Below are positions 39,340-50,219 of a stretch of 64,000 nucleotides of DNA, in pieces. The translations under genes were made by a program, and so were the position numbers. How positions within the stretch are numbered: position 1 is the stretch's first letter; each line of letters starts with the position of its first letter. The DNA is from Haematococcus lacustris. Its lineage: Eukaryota; Chlorophyta; Chlorophyceae; Chlamydomonadales; Haematococcaceae. Location: NCBI GenBank assembly GCA_030144725.1, contig JASKMD010000004.1:6765950-6829949 (forward strand), written 5' to 3'. Below the pieces are notes generated by a model. The model was not told the DNA's origin and made no database searches. It was given only the letters and a program-made list of their open reading frames with translations.

Positions 39340-39759
39340 CTACTGTGCCTCAGCTGGCTGCTGCTGCTGCTGGGCCTTGGGTGGCTTGTCTCGCAGCCGC
39401 TTGTAGCCCAGGCCAGGGTACTCCTTGCCCTTGGCTGGCAGGGCTCCCTGGTCTGGCCAGAAGCACAGCTCCAGTGGCCGCCACTTGCTCTCCCCAATGC
39501 GCTGCATGTTCAGCGCTGCGTTGCAGTCCCTGTCCAGCCACCTGCCTGGCTGTGGTGCTGGCTTGACCTTAGCAGCCTTGCCTTTGGCCTTGGTGGGCTG
39601 GCTGGGCTCAGCTGCCTCTGGCTCAGCCTTGATGCGCTTGCTGCGCTTGGCTGGCGGGGGAGTGCTGGGCCCTGGCTCTGAGGCTGAGGCACTCACTCTC
39701 GCACTCTCCAAAGGGCATTCCGACCAAAGGGCGATGGCACTCCCAAAGGGCACTCCCAA
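39340..39759 (-). pseudogene. Fanzor/TnpB-like C-terminal fragment, copy C
   Basis: Minus-strand frame with a Ser/Pro/Lys-rich linker (GPSTPPPAKRSKRIKAE), then GRWLDRDCNAALNMQRIGES (RuvC-III), FWPDQGALPAKGKEYPGLGY and LRDKPPKAQ, with a short Gln run and TAG. It is nearly identical to the end of copy A, but all upstream domains are lost; the 5' junction (about 39,700-39,760) runs into AAAGGGC-type short repeats. A dead fragment, useful because it defines the conserved 3' unit with copy A. Confidence 0.75.
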
Positions 39760-40689
39760 AGGGCGTGTTTAGGAAGCTTCAGCCTCAGCCATGTGCACCA
39801 TCAGCCCACAGCCCTAAGACCCCAGCAGCCTACACCCTTGCATGCATTGGCACCTTCCTCCCAGCCCCTGAGAGACAACAAGTGCAGTTAACCCTGACAT
39901 TGAAACCACACACTAGCAGTGTTTGTGTTTTGTTGTGCTTTGTTTGTGTTTTGCATGGAGCAACAGGCAGCCGCTGCTGGCTGAACATCCAGACCCTAAC
40001 ATTCTTCAACGAGCAAGCAGCAGCCAAACAGTCAGTAGTATGAATTGAGGAGCAGCAGCAGCCTAGCTACACTACAGGAACAGTGTAGGCAGTGTGAGAG
40101 CTGCAGTGTAGCAGGGTCAGACCTCCTGGTCTCAATGAAGAAAAGTGTTGGCACAGTGAAAGGGCAGAACGGCGAAGAGGGCAGCCCAGGGGGAAGGGGA
40201 GGCCACCACCAGACAGCCTCAGTGATGTGCACCAACTGCATTGCCAGAGATTGCAGTGGCTGTTCAGTGGTGGTCCAGTGGTGGTTAAGTGGTTAGTCAG
40301 AGTCAATTCAAACATTTCTAGGAGTAGCCACTGGCATGGTGGTAAACACCAGCAGCTGGCGAGCCACTCAGCCCGCCAACCTGCCCCCAACGAAGGGCTG
40401 TGGCAACAGGGGTGTCAGCAAGGTGGGGTCAGATGGGCTCAGATGGGCTCAGGTGGGGTTGGGGCAGGTGGCAAAGGAGGGGTTGTAGGAGCAGCAGCAG
40501 CATTCATGGCTCTGCCGTTGGGTATAGGGTCATGCCTGACATTATCAGCGCAAAGGGTCAAGGTGGTGGTGATGACCCCATGTGGCCTGCACCATCGCAA
40601 GCAGCTGTTGCTGCAGCTCCTACTGGGGAAGCCATGGAAGCCGAGACAGCCCAAGCAACATCAGGAAACACAGGAGCACACCCCCTGGG
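39760..40689. other. Intergenic; no gene recognised
   Basis: No exon-like segment. 40,430-40,460 has a short GGTCAGATGGGCTCA repeat. It should contain the 3' UTR of the minus-strand gene ending at 40,690. Confidence 0.35.
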
Positions 40690-43600
40690 TCATGCAGCCT
40701 GCCTTTGTGCAAACGGATACACCCCCAGCCCACCCATAAGCGCTAGGCCTCCGCTAGGAAGAGTGACCTGGAAGCCACGGGAGAGTGACCCCATGGGCCC
40801 AGTCTGCCCCAGGCCAGCGCCTGGCTCCCCCCCAGCTCCAGGGCGGGCCTGGGCCAGGCCACCAATGGCCAAGGGCATACTGCGGTGAGCAGCCAGGGGC
40901 GGAGCAGCAGCAGCAGCAGCAGCTGGTGGGGGCCTTCCCCACAGGGCAGGGGCGGCAGCGGCGGCGACGATGGGAGGTCGCCATGCGGGCTGAGGGGCGC
41001 CTGGCTTTGCCGGCTCTGCTAGGCCCAGGCGCCTGAACAGCGAGCTGCGCTCCACTGAGTCGGTGTCAGAGGCGCAGGGTCCGCTGCTGACCTGGCTGTC
41101 GCGCTGGCCTGGCAGCACCACCTCCCGGCCCCAGCCCAAGTCAGTGCCTCCTGCCAGGGACTCTGGGCCCTCTCCATCGTCAAGGCCATGCTGGCTGGCG
41201 GCCTGCGCCTGCTGCCACTGGTGCTGCAGCTGGTCCAGGGGGGAGCACGGCATCAGCACCTCGCCCACCTGCTGCGTGGGGCCTAGGTAAGGGGAGGAGA
41301 GCAAGGGTGCAAAGGAGGGGGCTGCCCTTCCCCCCTGCTGCTGCGGGTGTGTTGGGGTCTTTGAACCTAGCTGTGACACAGCGCGCTGGGGGGCGGCAGC
41401 CAGGTTGGGTGAGCGCTTGCTGGGGGGGAGGGAGGGAAGGGGGTAGCCTCCCACCCCTACCTCCTTGCTGCTGTCCGGGCACTGAAGCAGCTGAGAGGTG
41501 CCAGGGGCACTGGCTGCAAGCGCCAACCCCCCGCCTCCCCCACCCCCAGCCGCCTGCTGCTGCTGCTGCTGCTGGGAGGCCTCCAGGGGCACGCTGGCGT
41601 GTTTGTTCAAGGGGGTGGAGCGGGGGCCACCTGCCATTTCCCAGATAGGTCGGTGCCCCTGTGTCCTCCCCGCCGGGCCCCCTCCCCCACTGCTCGGGCC
41701 AGTCACACACTGGCCGCCACCCCCAGTCACACCTGGGGTCACACCCCCCAACCCCAGCCGCACCCTGCTGTCCCCATTATGGCTGAGTCTGGCTGCAGTG
41801 AGGCGTGTCTGAGCTCTGGGCGCACCTGCTGCCTCCACCCCCCAACGGCCTTGGTGGCTGGGAGGGGCGGCGAGGGGAGGCCTGGCATTCGCCGCAAGGG
41901 GGCTGCTGGTGGGTCCGTCATGACTGGCCCCCACTTGCTCCTGAAAGGCGTGCACCAGGAAGCTGAGGGGGGACTGCGTCACCTGCAGCTGGGCTTGAGC
42001 CACGAGCTGCGCCTGCCGCTCAGCCTGGGAGCTGGCTGGCAGCTGCTGAGCCGACATGCCTATGGCCCTGGGCTCTGGTGCAGCAAACACTTCCTGGAGC
42101 TGGGCCTGCAGCAGGGCCTGTGTCTGGGCCTGCCACTGGCCTGGGCCCAGCCCAGTCCTGTCGGCTTGCGCTGGCTGCAGGGTGGGCGTCGCCACACGGC
42201 TGATCTGGGTGGGCAGCGCTGGGAAGGGCAGCAGGGTGAGGTCGGAGATGGGGGTGGGAGAGAGGTCCCCTGCTCCTGGCCCTGCACCTGCGGAGGGGCC
42301 ATGGATTGAGCCCGGCATGGCAGAGAACGCGGTGCCAAAGGGCAACAGCTGCACTGTTGTGGTCTGGCCCCTGGGCTGCTGCTGCTGCTGCTGTGGGGGT
42401 GGTGGGGGCGGCAGGCTGGCTGGGACACTAGCTCGTCGCAGCAGGTCCTGGTGGTGGGTGCTGCTGGTGGCTGGCACCACGCCCTCCTCCAGACCCGAGC
42501 CCTGGATCCTAGCACTGCGGATCTTCTCCCTTAGCCACAAATCAATGGGGTTGTCTGCTGCTGGCATCTCCCCTGCCTGCAGCCCCCCCCGGCCTGGCCC
42601 CCGCGCATCACCTGCGTCTGCCTCCACCCCCCCTGGCCCTGCAGCAGCAGGTCCGGGGTAGGGCGTGGGCAGGGGCTGGTCATACCCGCCTTGCACAGGG
42701 TCGTGGGGCAGGCCAGGGGCTGCCTGGCTGGGTGTGGCAGCCAGGGAGGTCAGAGCCAGGGGTGGGGTGCCAGCAGGAGGGGGAGGGGGAGGGGCCTGGA
42801 AGAGCACCGTGCGCCGCAGCCCACTGCCCCTCTCCACAGACCCACGAGCAAAGATGGAGGGGGGAGGGGGGGGCGGCAGAGCGGACCCCGGGCTGGACAG
42901 AGGTAAGGAGGGCCGCATCAGGCCCAGCCCAGACCCCTCAGCACCCACACCCCCGGCCTGTCCAGCTGCACTGCTCCCTGCCCCCGCTGACACCCCTGCG
43001 GCTGACAGCACTGGGATGAAACGGTTGGAGCGGGTGGGCTTGATGCCTGGCCCCCCTTCAGAGCCCCAGGCCTGTGGGCCGCCTGGCAGGCCCAACAGCA
43101 GCTGCTGCGCCGCGCTGATGGGCCGGGACCGCGCCCCCAAAGCAGCCGCCCCCTGCCCAGGCAAAAGTGCCTGGCTGCTGTCACTGCTGTCAGGGACCCC
43201 ACCTGCATGGCTGCTGCGGGCTGACAGCAGTCCCCCTCCAGCCTGGCTGACCCTGCGGCCTGAGTCCAAGCGCCTGATGCTTGGCTGGGAGGAGAGGTCG
43301 AGGGTCTTGGAGGTGGTGGTGGTGAGGGTGGGGTAGTCAGCTTGGTGCGCTGGCAGCTTGTAGGAGACGCCCCGGGCAAGGGGTAGGCGCCCACTGCGGG
43401 AGCGCAGCAGGGGAGTGCCGCCCAGGCCGCCAGTGGCCGGTGTGGACAGGTCCAGGGTGCCCTGCGACTTCCGGGTCAGGGCTGCGGCGGCCTCTGCTTC
43501 CCTGTGGAGCATGGAGGGAGAGGCAGATAAGAGGGGGAGCAGGAGAGGGGGAGGGGGAGGCAGAGGCAGAGGAGGAGGCAGAGGCAGAGGATGAGCTGAG

Positions 43601-44699
43601 GAAGGATGCCATTGCGCAGGCATGCTCATGCGTGTGAGGTGTGTGTGGGTGGATGGGCGGCTGCGGGAGAGGGTGAGGGACATGTACAGGCCCAAGGCCT
43701 CCCAGTCTTGATGACATGCTCATGCTCAAGCCATGGTCATGTGTGTGGGGGTGAGTGGGTGGTTGGGTGGTTGGAGGCAAGGATGAGAGGGACAGGCTGG
43801 CTCAAAATGCAGGGGTCCTCCTGAGCAGGCCTGCAGCTGCTCTCACAGCCAGCAGCCCTGCCATTGCATGGCAGTCATTGGGTATGGGAGGACTCCATGT
43901 CCCGCGCACTGCTACAGCACACAGACTATTGCCACGCTGCAGCAGCCTGGTTGGGCCAGCTGCCGCTAGGTGCGCATCAGTGCAGGGTACTTTGCAGCCA
44001 GCAGCCAGTCTGTTTTTGGCAACTGGACTACTGCTGCTGGTGCTGCTGCTGCTCCCAGGCCCCTTTGGTGAGTCATCACCGGCTGGGACATTGACGGCAG
44101 CAGCGGCTGAGCAGAAGCGGACCCCATGGTCAAGCTCAGCGTGTTTACCAGCCAACTAAGCCAGCTTGGCCAGCCAATATGTGGAAACAGGAGGGGGCAC
44201 ACCCTGTGTGGTGCTGCCCCTGCTGCCCTCACCGTTTCTGCTGCAAGCGGCGCTCCTGCTGCAGCTGCCGCTCTTGCCGGCCAGCCAACCTGGATGTGCT
44301 CTTGACGTCCTCCACACTCCCACACTCACTGGACCTGCTGGAGCTGTCACTGTCAGAGAACTCCTCGACTTCCTTGATGCGCACAGAGGGTGACCGGCTG
44401 TTGCACTGGGATGGGAACACTGTTGACAGCAGCTCATGGTGCAGTGTGGATGCGTGGCTATTGCGCACGGAGAGCTGCGCAGTCAACGGCAACTGTGGCA
44501 ATGCAGCTGCTTCTGCTGCTGCTGTGGGGTTCTCTGCAGGCAATGGCGCCACTGGCACAGCAGACAACTCCTGGGCTTCGATGGCTGAAGCTGGATGTAC
44601 GTCAGATGTCTGTTTTTCCAAAACAGGCTGGCTCGGTGGTGCAACCACGGACCCGTTGCATCGAGTACTGCTTGCATCCAAGGCCTGCATGTAATTCAT
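40690..44699 (-). CDS. Large disordered protein, about 1,092 aa, paralogue of the gene at 53.8 kb
   Basis: Two exons, 44,699-44,233 and 43,501-40,690, split after the second base of an Arg codon; the intron is 731 bp. Exon 1: acidic Ser-rich stretch (VEEFSDSDSSSRSSECG) and a charged helix ERQLQQERRLQQKR at the exon end. Exon 2 opens EAEAAAALTRKSQGTLDL and stays open for 937 codons of Gly/Pro/Ala/Ser/Gln-rich sequence with islands of order: VSYKLPAHQADYPTL, RSNRFIPVLSAAG, PIDLWLREKIRSARIQ and SPLSFLVHAFQEQV. The helix, SQG and RFIPVL islands and the intron position recur in the 53.8-55.1 kb gene. Some of exon 2 could conceal introns. No known domain is recognised; the islands suggest short linear binding motifs on a scaffold. 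Confidence 0.6.
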
Positions 44700-44989
44700 C
44701 GGTCAGCCGTTGGAGAGCCGTTGGAGGCTTGCGCACAGACATGCCTGCGTTGCTACCCCACACCTGCGGTATGATTACGTCGACGACTTCCTTGCTGCAG
44801 CAGCACCACATAGCCTGTAGGAAGTTTACCCCAAGGCACTTCGGTGCGCGATAGCGTACAAGTGTTTCAGAAAGAGCATAGTGCTTTTGGTGGCAGCTTA
44901 CGGTGCTGCCCGCCAACGCACATGTGATTGCTTTGTGTTCCCTAACCCAGCCCTGGGCCCGATGGCCGGGAACTGAGTATAACTATTGG

Positions 44990-45190
44990 ATTAACGTAAG
45001 GGGTTACGTTGTTTAAGTGTTGCTTGGTATTCTGCCAGAGATGTAAACGTCACATTAGCAATCGCGGGTGTCGACAATGCCGCAGGACAATGTCAGGCAA
45101 GTGGAAAGCTGCTGCAGCGGAAGGGGGCGGTCATAGAAAGCGCCCCAAGTCTTCGACACTGGGGTCATACTTATACTCATACGTCCCCTA
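44990..45190. repeat. Dispersed direct repeat, about 175-200 bp (second copy at 53,137-53,310)
   Basis: Both copies begin GGATTAACGTAAGGGGTTAC and continue TTGCTTGGTATTCTGCCAGA, GATGTAAACGTCACATTAGC, GTGTCGACAATGCCGCAG, and AGCGCCCCAAGTC ending near GGGGTCATACTT. Similarity looks above 90%. The second copy has a small internal duplication. No coding function is seen. A mobile or once-mobile repeat. Confidence 0.75.
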
Positions 45191-45522
45191 GTATGCTAGG
45201 ACCATGTGTCTCGGTGCCTGTGAGTTGAGTTAACGGGTCGTTTTGGTTTGCTGGTAGGGATGGCTCAATCTATAGAGATTTAGCCATTGTATTGAGATAT
45301 CGGAGAGTGCTTGACTGTATGGTCCCGTATGTTTGTGCGTGTGACCCAGCCGGAAACATGTGCGCTGATCGTAGCGGTATGCGCCTCGTCGGATGCATGT
45401 ATGCCTTCGCCTTACTTTAAGCAAGAATGTGATGGGTAGGCGGCAATGGCTGTTACGTACCGTGTACAGAGGTTGCAATTAGGCTTTACAACTAATCGCT
45501 GCGTTGCGCACTTATAAGGCAA

Positions 45523-46099
45523 ATGGCGAGAAAGAAAAGTCGCAAGGTTGTGCCTAGACCAGCGCCGGAGGAACGGGATTTAGAAGGAGGCACAACAGCT
45601 TGAGCTCACTGACGCGCAACGCAAGAGAAAGGTATCCGGAGAGGCCCGTGCTGCCCGCGATAGAGATAATACTTATCACGGCGGGAAATGGAAGCTCGTG
45701 CACCTAACAGAGCACCTCCCGTAACAGTTGTGGGATGCCTTCCTACGGGCTGCGCTGCCATGATTGAAGGCCTGCAGCGAGCGGGCAGTGCTCGATAGCC
45801 TATTACTGGATTTTTCCGTTCGGGACCTGTTCACCCTGCATGCAGCCGACCAGCTTGAGGAGCACGGCCCGCCTGTGCATACAGACATCCCAGTCTCCAA
45901 GGCAGCCATTTCGGACCTAAAGTACAGGAATCTGTACCTGCAGCTGTGCCGCGGCCTGCCCGGAGACGGCGAGAACACTCGGCCAAGCGCAGCAGTCGTT
46001 GCCGTGCTAGCCGCGCATCCTCACCTCCGCGCCCGCCTCGAAGCAGTCCCACGCTATTACTCTGACAGCAACATGGTGGACACCGTGGCAAGCAGCTGA
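45523..46099 (+). pseudogene. Decayed gene of unknown family
   Basis: Starts MARKKSRKVVPRPAPEERDL, shifts frame near 45,590 into a basic segment (ELTDAQRKRKV, RDNTYHGGKWKLVHLTEHLP), then meets in-frame TAA and TGA near 45,722-45,762, and resumes as a clean 111-codon stretch with LLDFSVRDLFTLHAADQLEE, DLKYRNLYLQLCRGLPG and HPHLRARLEAVPRYYSDSN. The amino-acid quality between breaks suggests a formerly intact protein, most likely transposon-encoded given its surroundings. I do not recognise the family. Confidence 0.5.
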
Positions 46100-46391
46100 A
46101 GACAGCGTCCAGCAACATGCTCACGCTGCCAGCTCAAGAGTCAGTGTCCCTGGCCGGGGCGAAGGTCCTTGTGGGCACTCACAAGCACCAGCGCATAATG
46201 CCATCGTGCCAGAATGGCTGAGCTGAAGTGGGCGTTAGGCTCACTAGCAGTAGCCTATACAACAATGAGACCGCATGCTATGTTTAGGGTGCGTCATTCT
46301 ATATTAGATCTATATTACCGTACTCTCCCGATCGATTCCCTATCCCGAACCGTTTTTTGTCCTTCGGTCAGGATGTTAGGCGCCCCCAACT

Positions 46392-48084
46392 CAGGCGCCC
46401 CCAACATTCAAAAAATGACAGTAAACCGACCCCTGGTAGTAGGACGGCTGTAACTCTGCACTCGCTGCGCCAAATTTAATGCTAGCTGGCTCAGTATGTA
46501 GCCAACCCAGCCAGCTATCTTTCATCCATCCAGAATAATTATCCAGTCAGTAGGCCGTGCACAGCAAAGCATCAAAGTTAGTAATTCAAATTTGAGCCGG
46601 TTCGGGGCATGCAGTCATCGCTGCGACCACCCGCGCCGCTTAGGTTGCTCTACACGAGCATGCGCATCGGCAGAAGCAGTCGGATCGGAAAACGATTGCG
46701 GGAATGTGGCACGAAGGCGGTTGGCAGGTGCGGTTGGGAGAGGTGACCGCTACAGCCTCTGTTGCGCACTTCACAACCTGAGTTGGCGCTGGGGGCCTGT
46801 CTAACTATGTCTGGTGACAACCGGTGCCGCATCAGGATGTTCATTAGCTGCCGCTGATGCCGGGTGAGCCGGGGGCCGCTTACACGGCAGCGGCGGACGT
46901 TGCGTAGCGCAAGGGACAGCCGGCGCTTGTCTTGCTGCAGCAGCTGGATTGCATGGGTGCGCTCCTCAGCCAGCTGCTCCAAGGACTCATTCTCACCCTG
47001 CAGCTCCTGTTTTGCAGCCTGCAACTGCTCCATGTCTGCCTGCACTTGCTGCAAAGTTGCCCCTGCATCACTGAGCTGCTGGTGGAGCCGCGCAATCTCT
47101 GCTCGCAACCCCATAGCCTCATGTTGTGCCTTGTTCCTTTGGGCTTTCAAGCCATTGGGGCTGCATAAAAACCCTGCCTTGGGTGAGGTATTCAACTCTT
47201 GCAAGTGTTGGCGCATCTTCTTGCTGGGCCTTTTACCCCCCATTGTGGTGGCTAGGGCTGGGAGGGGGCTGGGGGGGGAAGGGGAGGGGTGGGGAAGGGG
47301 AGGGCTGTGGTTTGTGGTTGTGGACTGGGAGGGGGTGGACTTGGAGGGCTAGGCTGGGAGGGGTGGGCTGGGAGGGGTGGGCTAGGAGGGGTGGGCTGGG
47401 AGGGGTAGGCTGGGAGGGGGTGGGCAGGCTCAATAAGGTGTGCTCCTGCAATGAAGGGTAGAGGGGGGGCGGGCATGGTGGGTCGATGCATGCCGTGGCC
47501 TTGAATCTGCTCGGTGAACATAATGTAACTTTCAACCTGTCAAACTGATAGAGGCATGGGCTGTTTATCGTGCGATTTGTTTCAATAGCTGCGCCAATGA
47601 GTCAAGAACAAACAAAGTGTGTGGCTTTTCCTGTGGGTGCAACGGATGCAACACAGTGAAGGACATAGTGGAGGAGGGGGGGTGTAACCCGGTGATACCT
47701 TAGCGTGCGCCGACCCAAATGATGTATTCGGCGAGGAGCGAACACAGTTTAATGTTTCAATCACCCCGTTTAGGCGCCCTGCACGCCCGGCAGGCATCGC
47801 GTTGGGTGTTGGCCGGACATTCCATTTGTGCACAACCAGCTCACTACGCTAGGTAGATGGGTCCACAGCGATGTGGCTCACCGTGCCAAGGAGACCCGTC
47901 TCGCCGATGTGATTTGTTCGCGGGCACATGTGGCAGTACGCGAGCAAAGACTCCAATGGCTAGCGCTGATGGTCAGATAACGCGGACTAAGCCGCCAATG
48001 CCAATGTGATAAACGCTATCGAACACGGTGCAGTATTGAGGGGTAAATCGCATGCATATTACCAACCCCATGTTGGGGGCGCCT
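46392..48084 (-). mobile_element. GGCGCC-type TIR transposon, copy 2
   Basis: Left end CAGGCGCCCCCAACAT at 46,392 (preceded by a stub of the same end at 46,378), right end ATGTTGGGGGCGCCTG at 48,084. The first 250 bp match copy 1 from 12,437 closely. On the minus strand it carries the best-preserved coding exon (46,650-47,243), with upstream decayed exons near 47,470-47,530 and 47,600-47,833. Confidence 0.75.
46650..47243 (-). CDS. Transposon-encoded coiled-coil protein exon, 197 codons
   Basis: Begins MGGKRPSKKMRQHLQELNTS, then NGLKAQRNKAQHEAMGLRAE, long heptad-like helices (LQQVQADMEQLQAAKQELQG, ENESLEQLAEERTHAIQLLQ), a basic region VRRCRVSGPRLTRHQRQLMN, and SPDIVRQ. The layout (basic start, NGLKA, coiled coil with NESLE, basic region with RxQR) repeats in the plus-strand gene at 50,220 and in decayed form in copy 1. 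A DNA-binding or oligomerising helper protein is a guess; no nuclease motif is visible. The frame ends at the element edge in repeat-like sequence. Confidence 0.5.
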   Translation of the reverse strand: MGGKRPSKKMRQHLQELNTSPKAGFLCSPNGLKAQRNKAQHEAMGLRAEIARLHQQLSDAGATLQQVQADMEQLQAAKQELQGENESLEQLAEERTHAIQLLQQDKRRLSLALRNVRRCRVSGPRLTRHQRQLMNILMRHRLSPDIVRQAPSANSGCEVRNRGCSGHLSQPHLPTAFVPHSRNRFPIRLLLPMRMLV

Positions 48085-48085
48085 G

Positions 48086-49303
48086 ACCCCAACATGGGGT
48101 TGGTAATATGCATGCAAGTACTCTCTAAATACTGCATCGTTTTCGATAGCGTTTGGCACATTGGTAGCTGCAAATCAATGCGCGTCATCTGACCATCAGC
48201 GCACGACATTGGAGTCTTTGCTTGCGTACTGCCACATGTGCCCGCGAACAAACCACAGCGGCGAGACGGGTATCCTTGGCACGGTGAGCCGCATCGCTGT
48301 GGCCCCATCTACCTAGCGTAGTGAGCTGGTTGTGCACAAATGGAATGTCCGGCCAACACCCAACGCGATGTCTGCCGGGCGTGCAAGGCACCTAGACGGG
48401 GTGATTGAAACATAAAACTGTGTTCGCTTCTCGCCGAATACATCATTTGGGTCGGCGCACACTAAGGTAGCACCGGGTTACACCCCCCCCTCCTCCACTG
48501 TGTCCTCCACTGTGTTGCAGCCGCTGCACCCACAGGAAAAGCCACACACTTTGTTTGTTCTTGACTCACTGGTGCATCTCTTGAAACAAATTGCACATCA
48601 AACAACCCAGGCCTCTATCAGTTTGACATCTTCAAAGTGACATCATGTTCTCCAAGTAGAATCAGGGCCACGGGGCTGTGGGGTGGCAGTTGAGCTATGA
48701 AACGTTGCACGCAGGTGGATGGCATGTAGGGGAGTGTAACTCTCAGAGGAGCCGAGTCCAAACTCGGTCATGGTGTGGAGCTGTGTGACTGACTGCATGG
48801 CCCTGACCCCGAAATCGGCCAAGGGAGTTGACGGTCACAGACCAAAGTGTGCTTTTGACATATCTGAGTATGAGCGTGTGTAACAATGTCTAAAAGGAGC
48901 GTAACCTAGTAAGTAGCATGCTGTAAGTCCCAATGGTCGAGCTGTGGCATTGCCCTTCAGGTAAGGGGGGGAGGTGGGCTCATTGCCACATCGCCGCAAC
49001 CGCTTTCCGATCCGACTGCTGCTGCCGACGCGCATGCGCATGTAGAGCAGCCTAAGCGACGAAGGCGGTCGCAGCGATGACGGCATGCCCCGCAACGGCC
49101 CAAATTTGAATCACTAACTTTGATGCTTTGTTGTGCACGGCCTACTCGGTGTATGTTTATTCTGGATGGGTGAAAGGTAGCTGGCTGGGTTGGCTACATA
49201 CTGAGCCAGCTAGCATTAAATTTGGCGCAGCGAGTGCAGAGTTACAGCCGTCCTACTACCAGGGGTCGGTTTACTGCCATTTTTTGAATGTTGGGGGCGC
49301 CTG
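48086..49303 (+). mobile_element. GGCGCC-type TIR transposon, copy 3, inverted against copy 2
   Basis: Starts CCCCAACATGGGGTTGGTAA directly after the right end of copy 2 and ends AATGTTGGGGGCGCCTG at 49,303, so copies 2 and 3 lie right-end to right-end. Internal sequence matches copy 2 in reverse (the CATTTGTGCACAACCAGCTC region near 48,340 and ACATGTGCCCGCGAAC near 48,235), but the coiled-coil exon is deleted. Another inverted right end (TCCCAACATGGGGTTGGTAA) starts at 49,311 and decays by about 49,420. Confidence 0.7.
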
Positions 49304-49420
49304 ACAGGATGTCCCAACATGGGGTTGGTAATCTTCATGCAAGTACTATTTCAATACTGAACCGTTTTCGATAGCGTTCATCACACTGGCAGCTGCGAGT
49401 TAACGGCAAGCGGCGCGTTA

Positions 49421-50219
49421 ACTGTTGCGAGTGAGGCCATGCTGGCGCAAGCGGACACACCTCAGCTGCTCCCTATCGATTGTTCTAATGGTGAGTAGCG
49501 GCACCAGTGAGCGAACTGCGCTTGGTATCGAGCCGGAAGTACAATCACATTTCAGCCCACCAGGCTCGCTCCGCGAGCCTCTTATTGTTGCAGGCGGTGT
49601 TGGAGGGCCGTCGTTGGGCAAGTTACTAATCGGCATTGTTGCATACGCGGGAAACGTGCGTCTCTCTCTCAGGAATGGAGACCCCCATCCACAAAATGGC
49701 ATGTTGTGACCTGACCACTGTGACTCTCCAGACTTTCGATTAGTAACTCTGTTCCTTACTCAACGTCACAACTCCGACTGAAGAAAGCATGGCAATTGGA
49801 TGATCAGGACTGCTCCAAATGACTTTGGCGTGACCCTACTTTGCCTGCAGGAATGACTAGCCTGCTCCGACCGCCCGGACCGTGCCCCCTTGCACCCCCT
49901 TGCACGACCTTGCACCCCCACCCCCTCCCCAGCCCAGCATAGCCTTCCTACCTCCTCCTACCCCCTCCCAACCCCAGCCCCGCCCTCCCACCCCCCCCCC
50001 CCACCCCCTCCCAGCCCCATCACTGCCCTCCCACCGCCGCTACCCCCTTCCAACCCCGGCCCCGCCCTCCCACCCTTCCCACCACCCCCTCCCAGCCCCG
50101 CCCTCCCCCCCCCCCCCCCCCCACTCCCTCCCAACCCCAGCCCCGCCCTCCCACCCCCCTCCCACCCCTCCCTCCCTCCTTCCCTCCCTTCCCATCCCTA
50201 GCAACTCCTGCCCACCCCT
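49421..50219. other. No gene; CCCCTCCCA-rich intron-like tract
   Basis: 49,880-50,215 is a C-rich mosaic of CCCCTCCCACCCC and CCAGCCCCGCCCTCCCA units, the counterpart of the G-rich tract preceding the same exon in copy 1 (13,141-13,290) and copy 2 (47,255-47,430). It is probably an intron directly upstream of the exon at 50,220. Confidence 0.45.
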
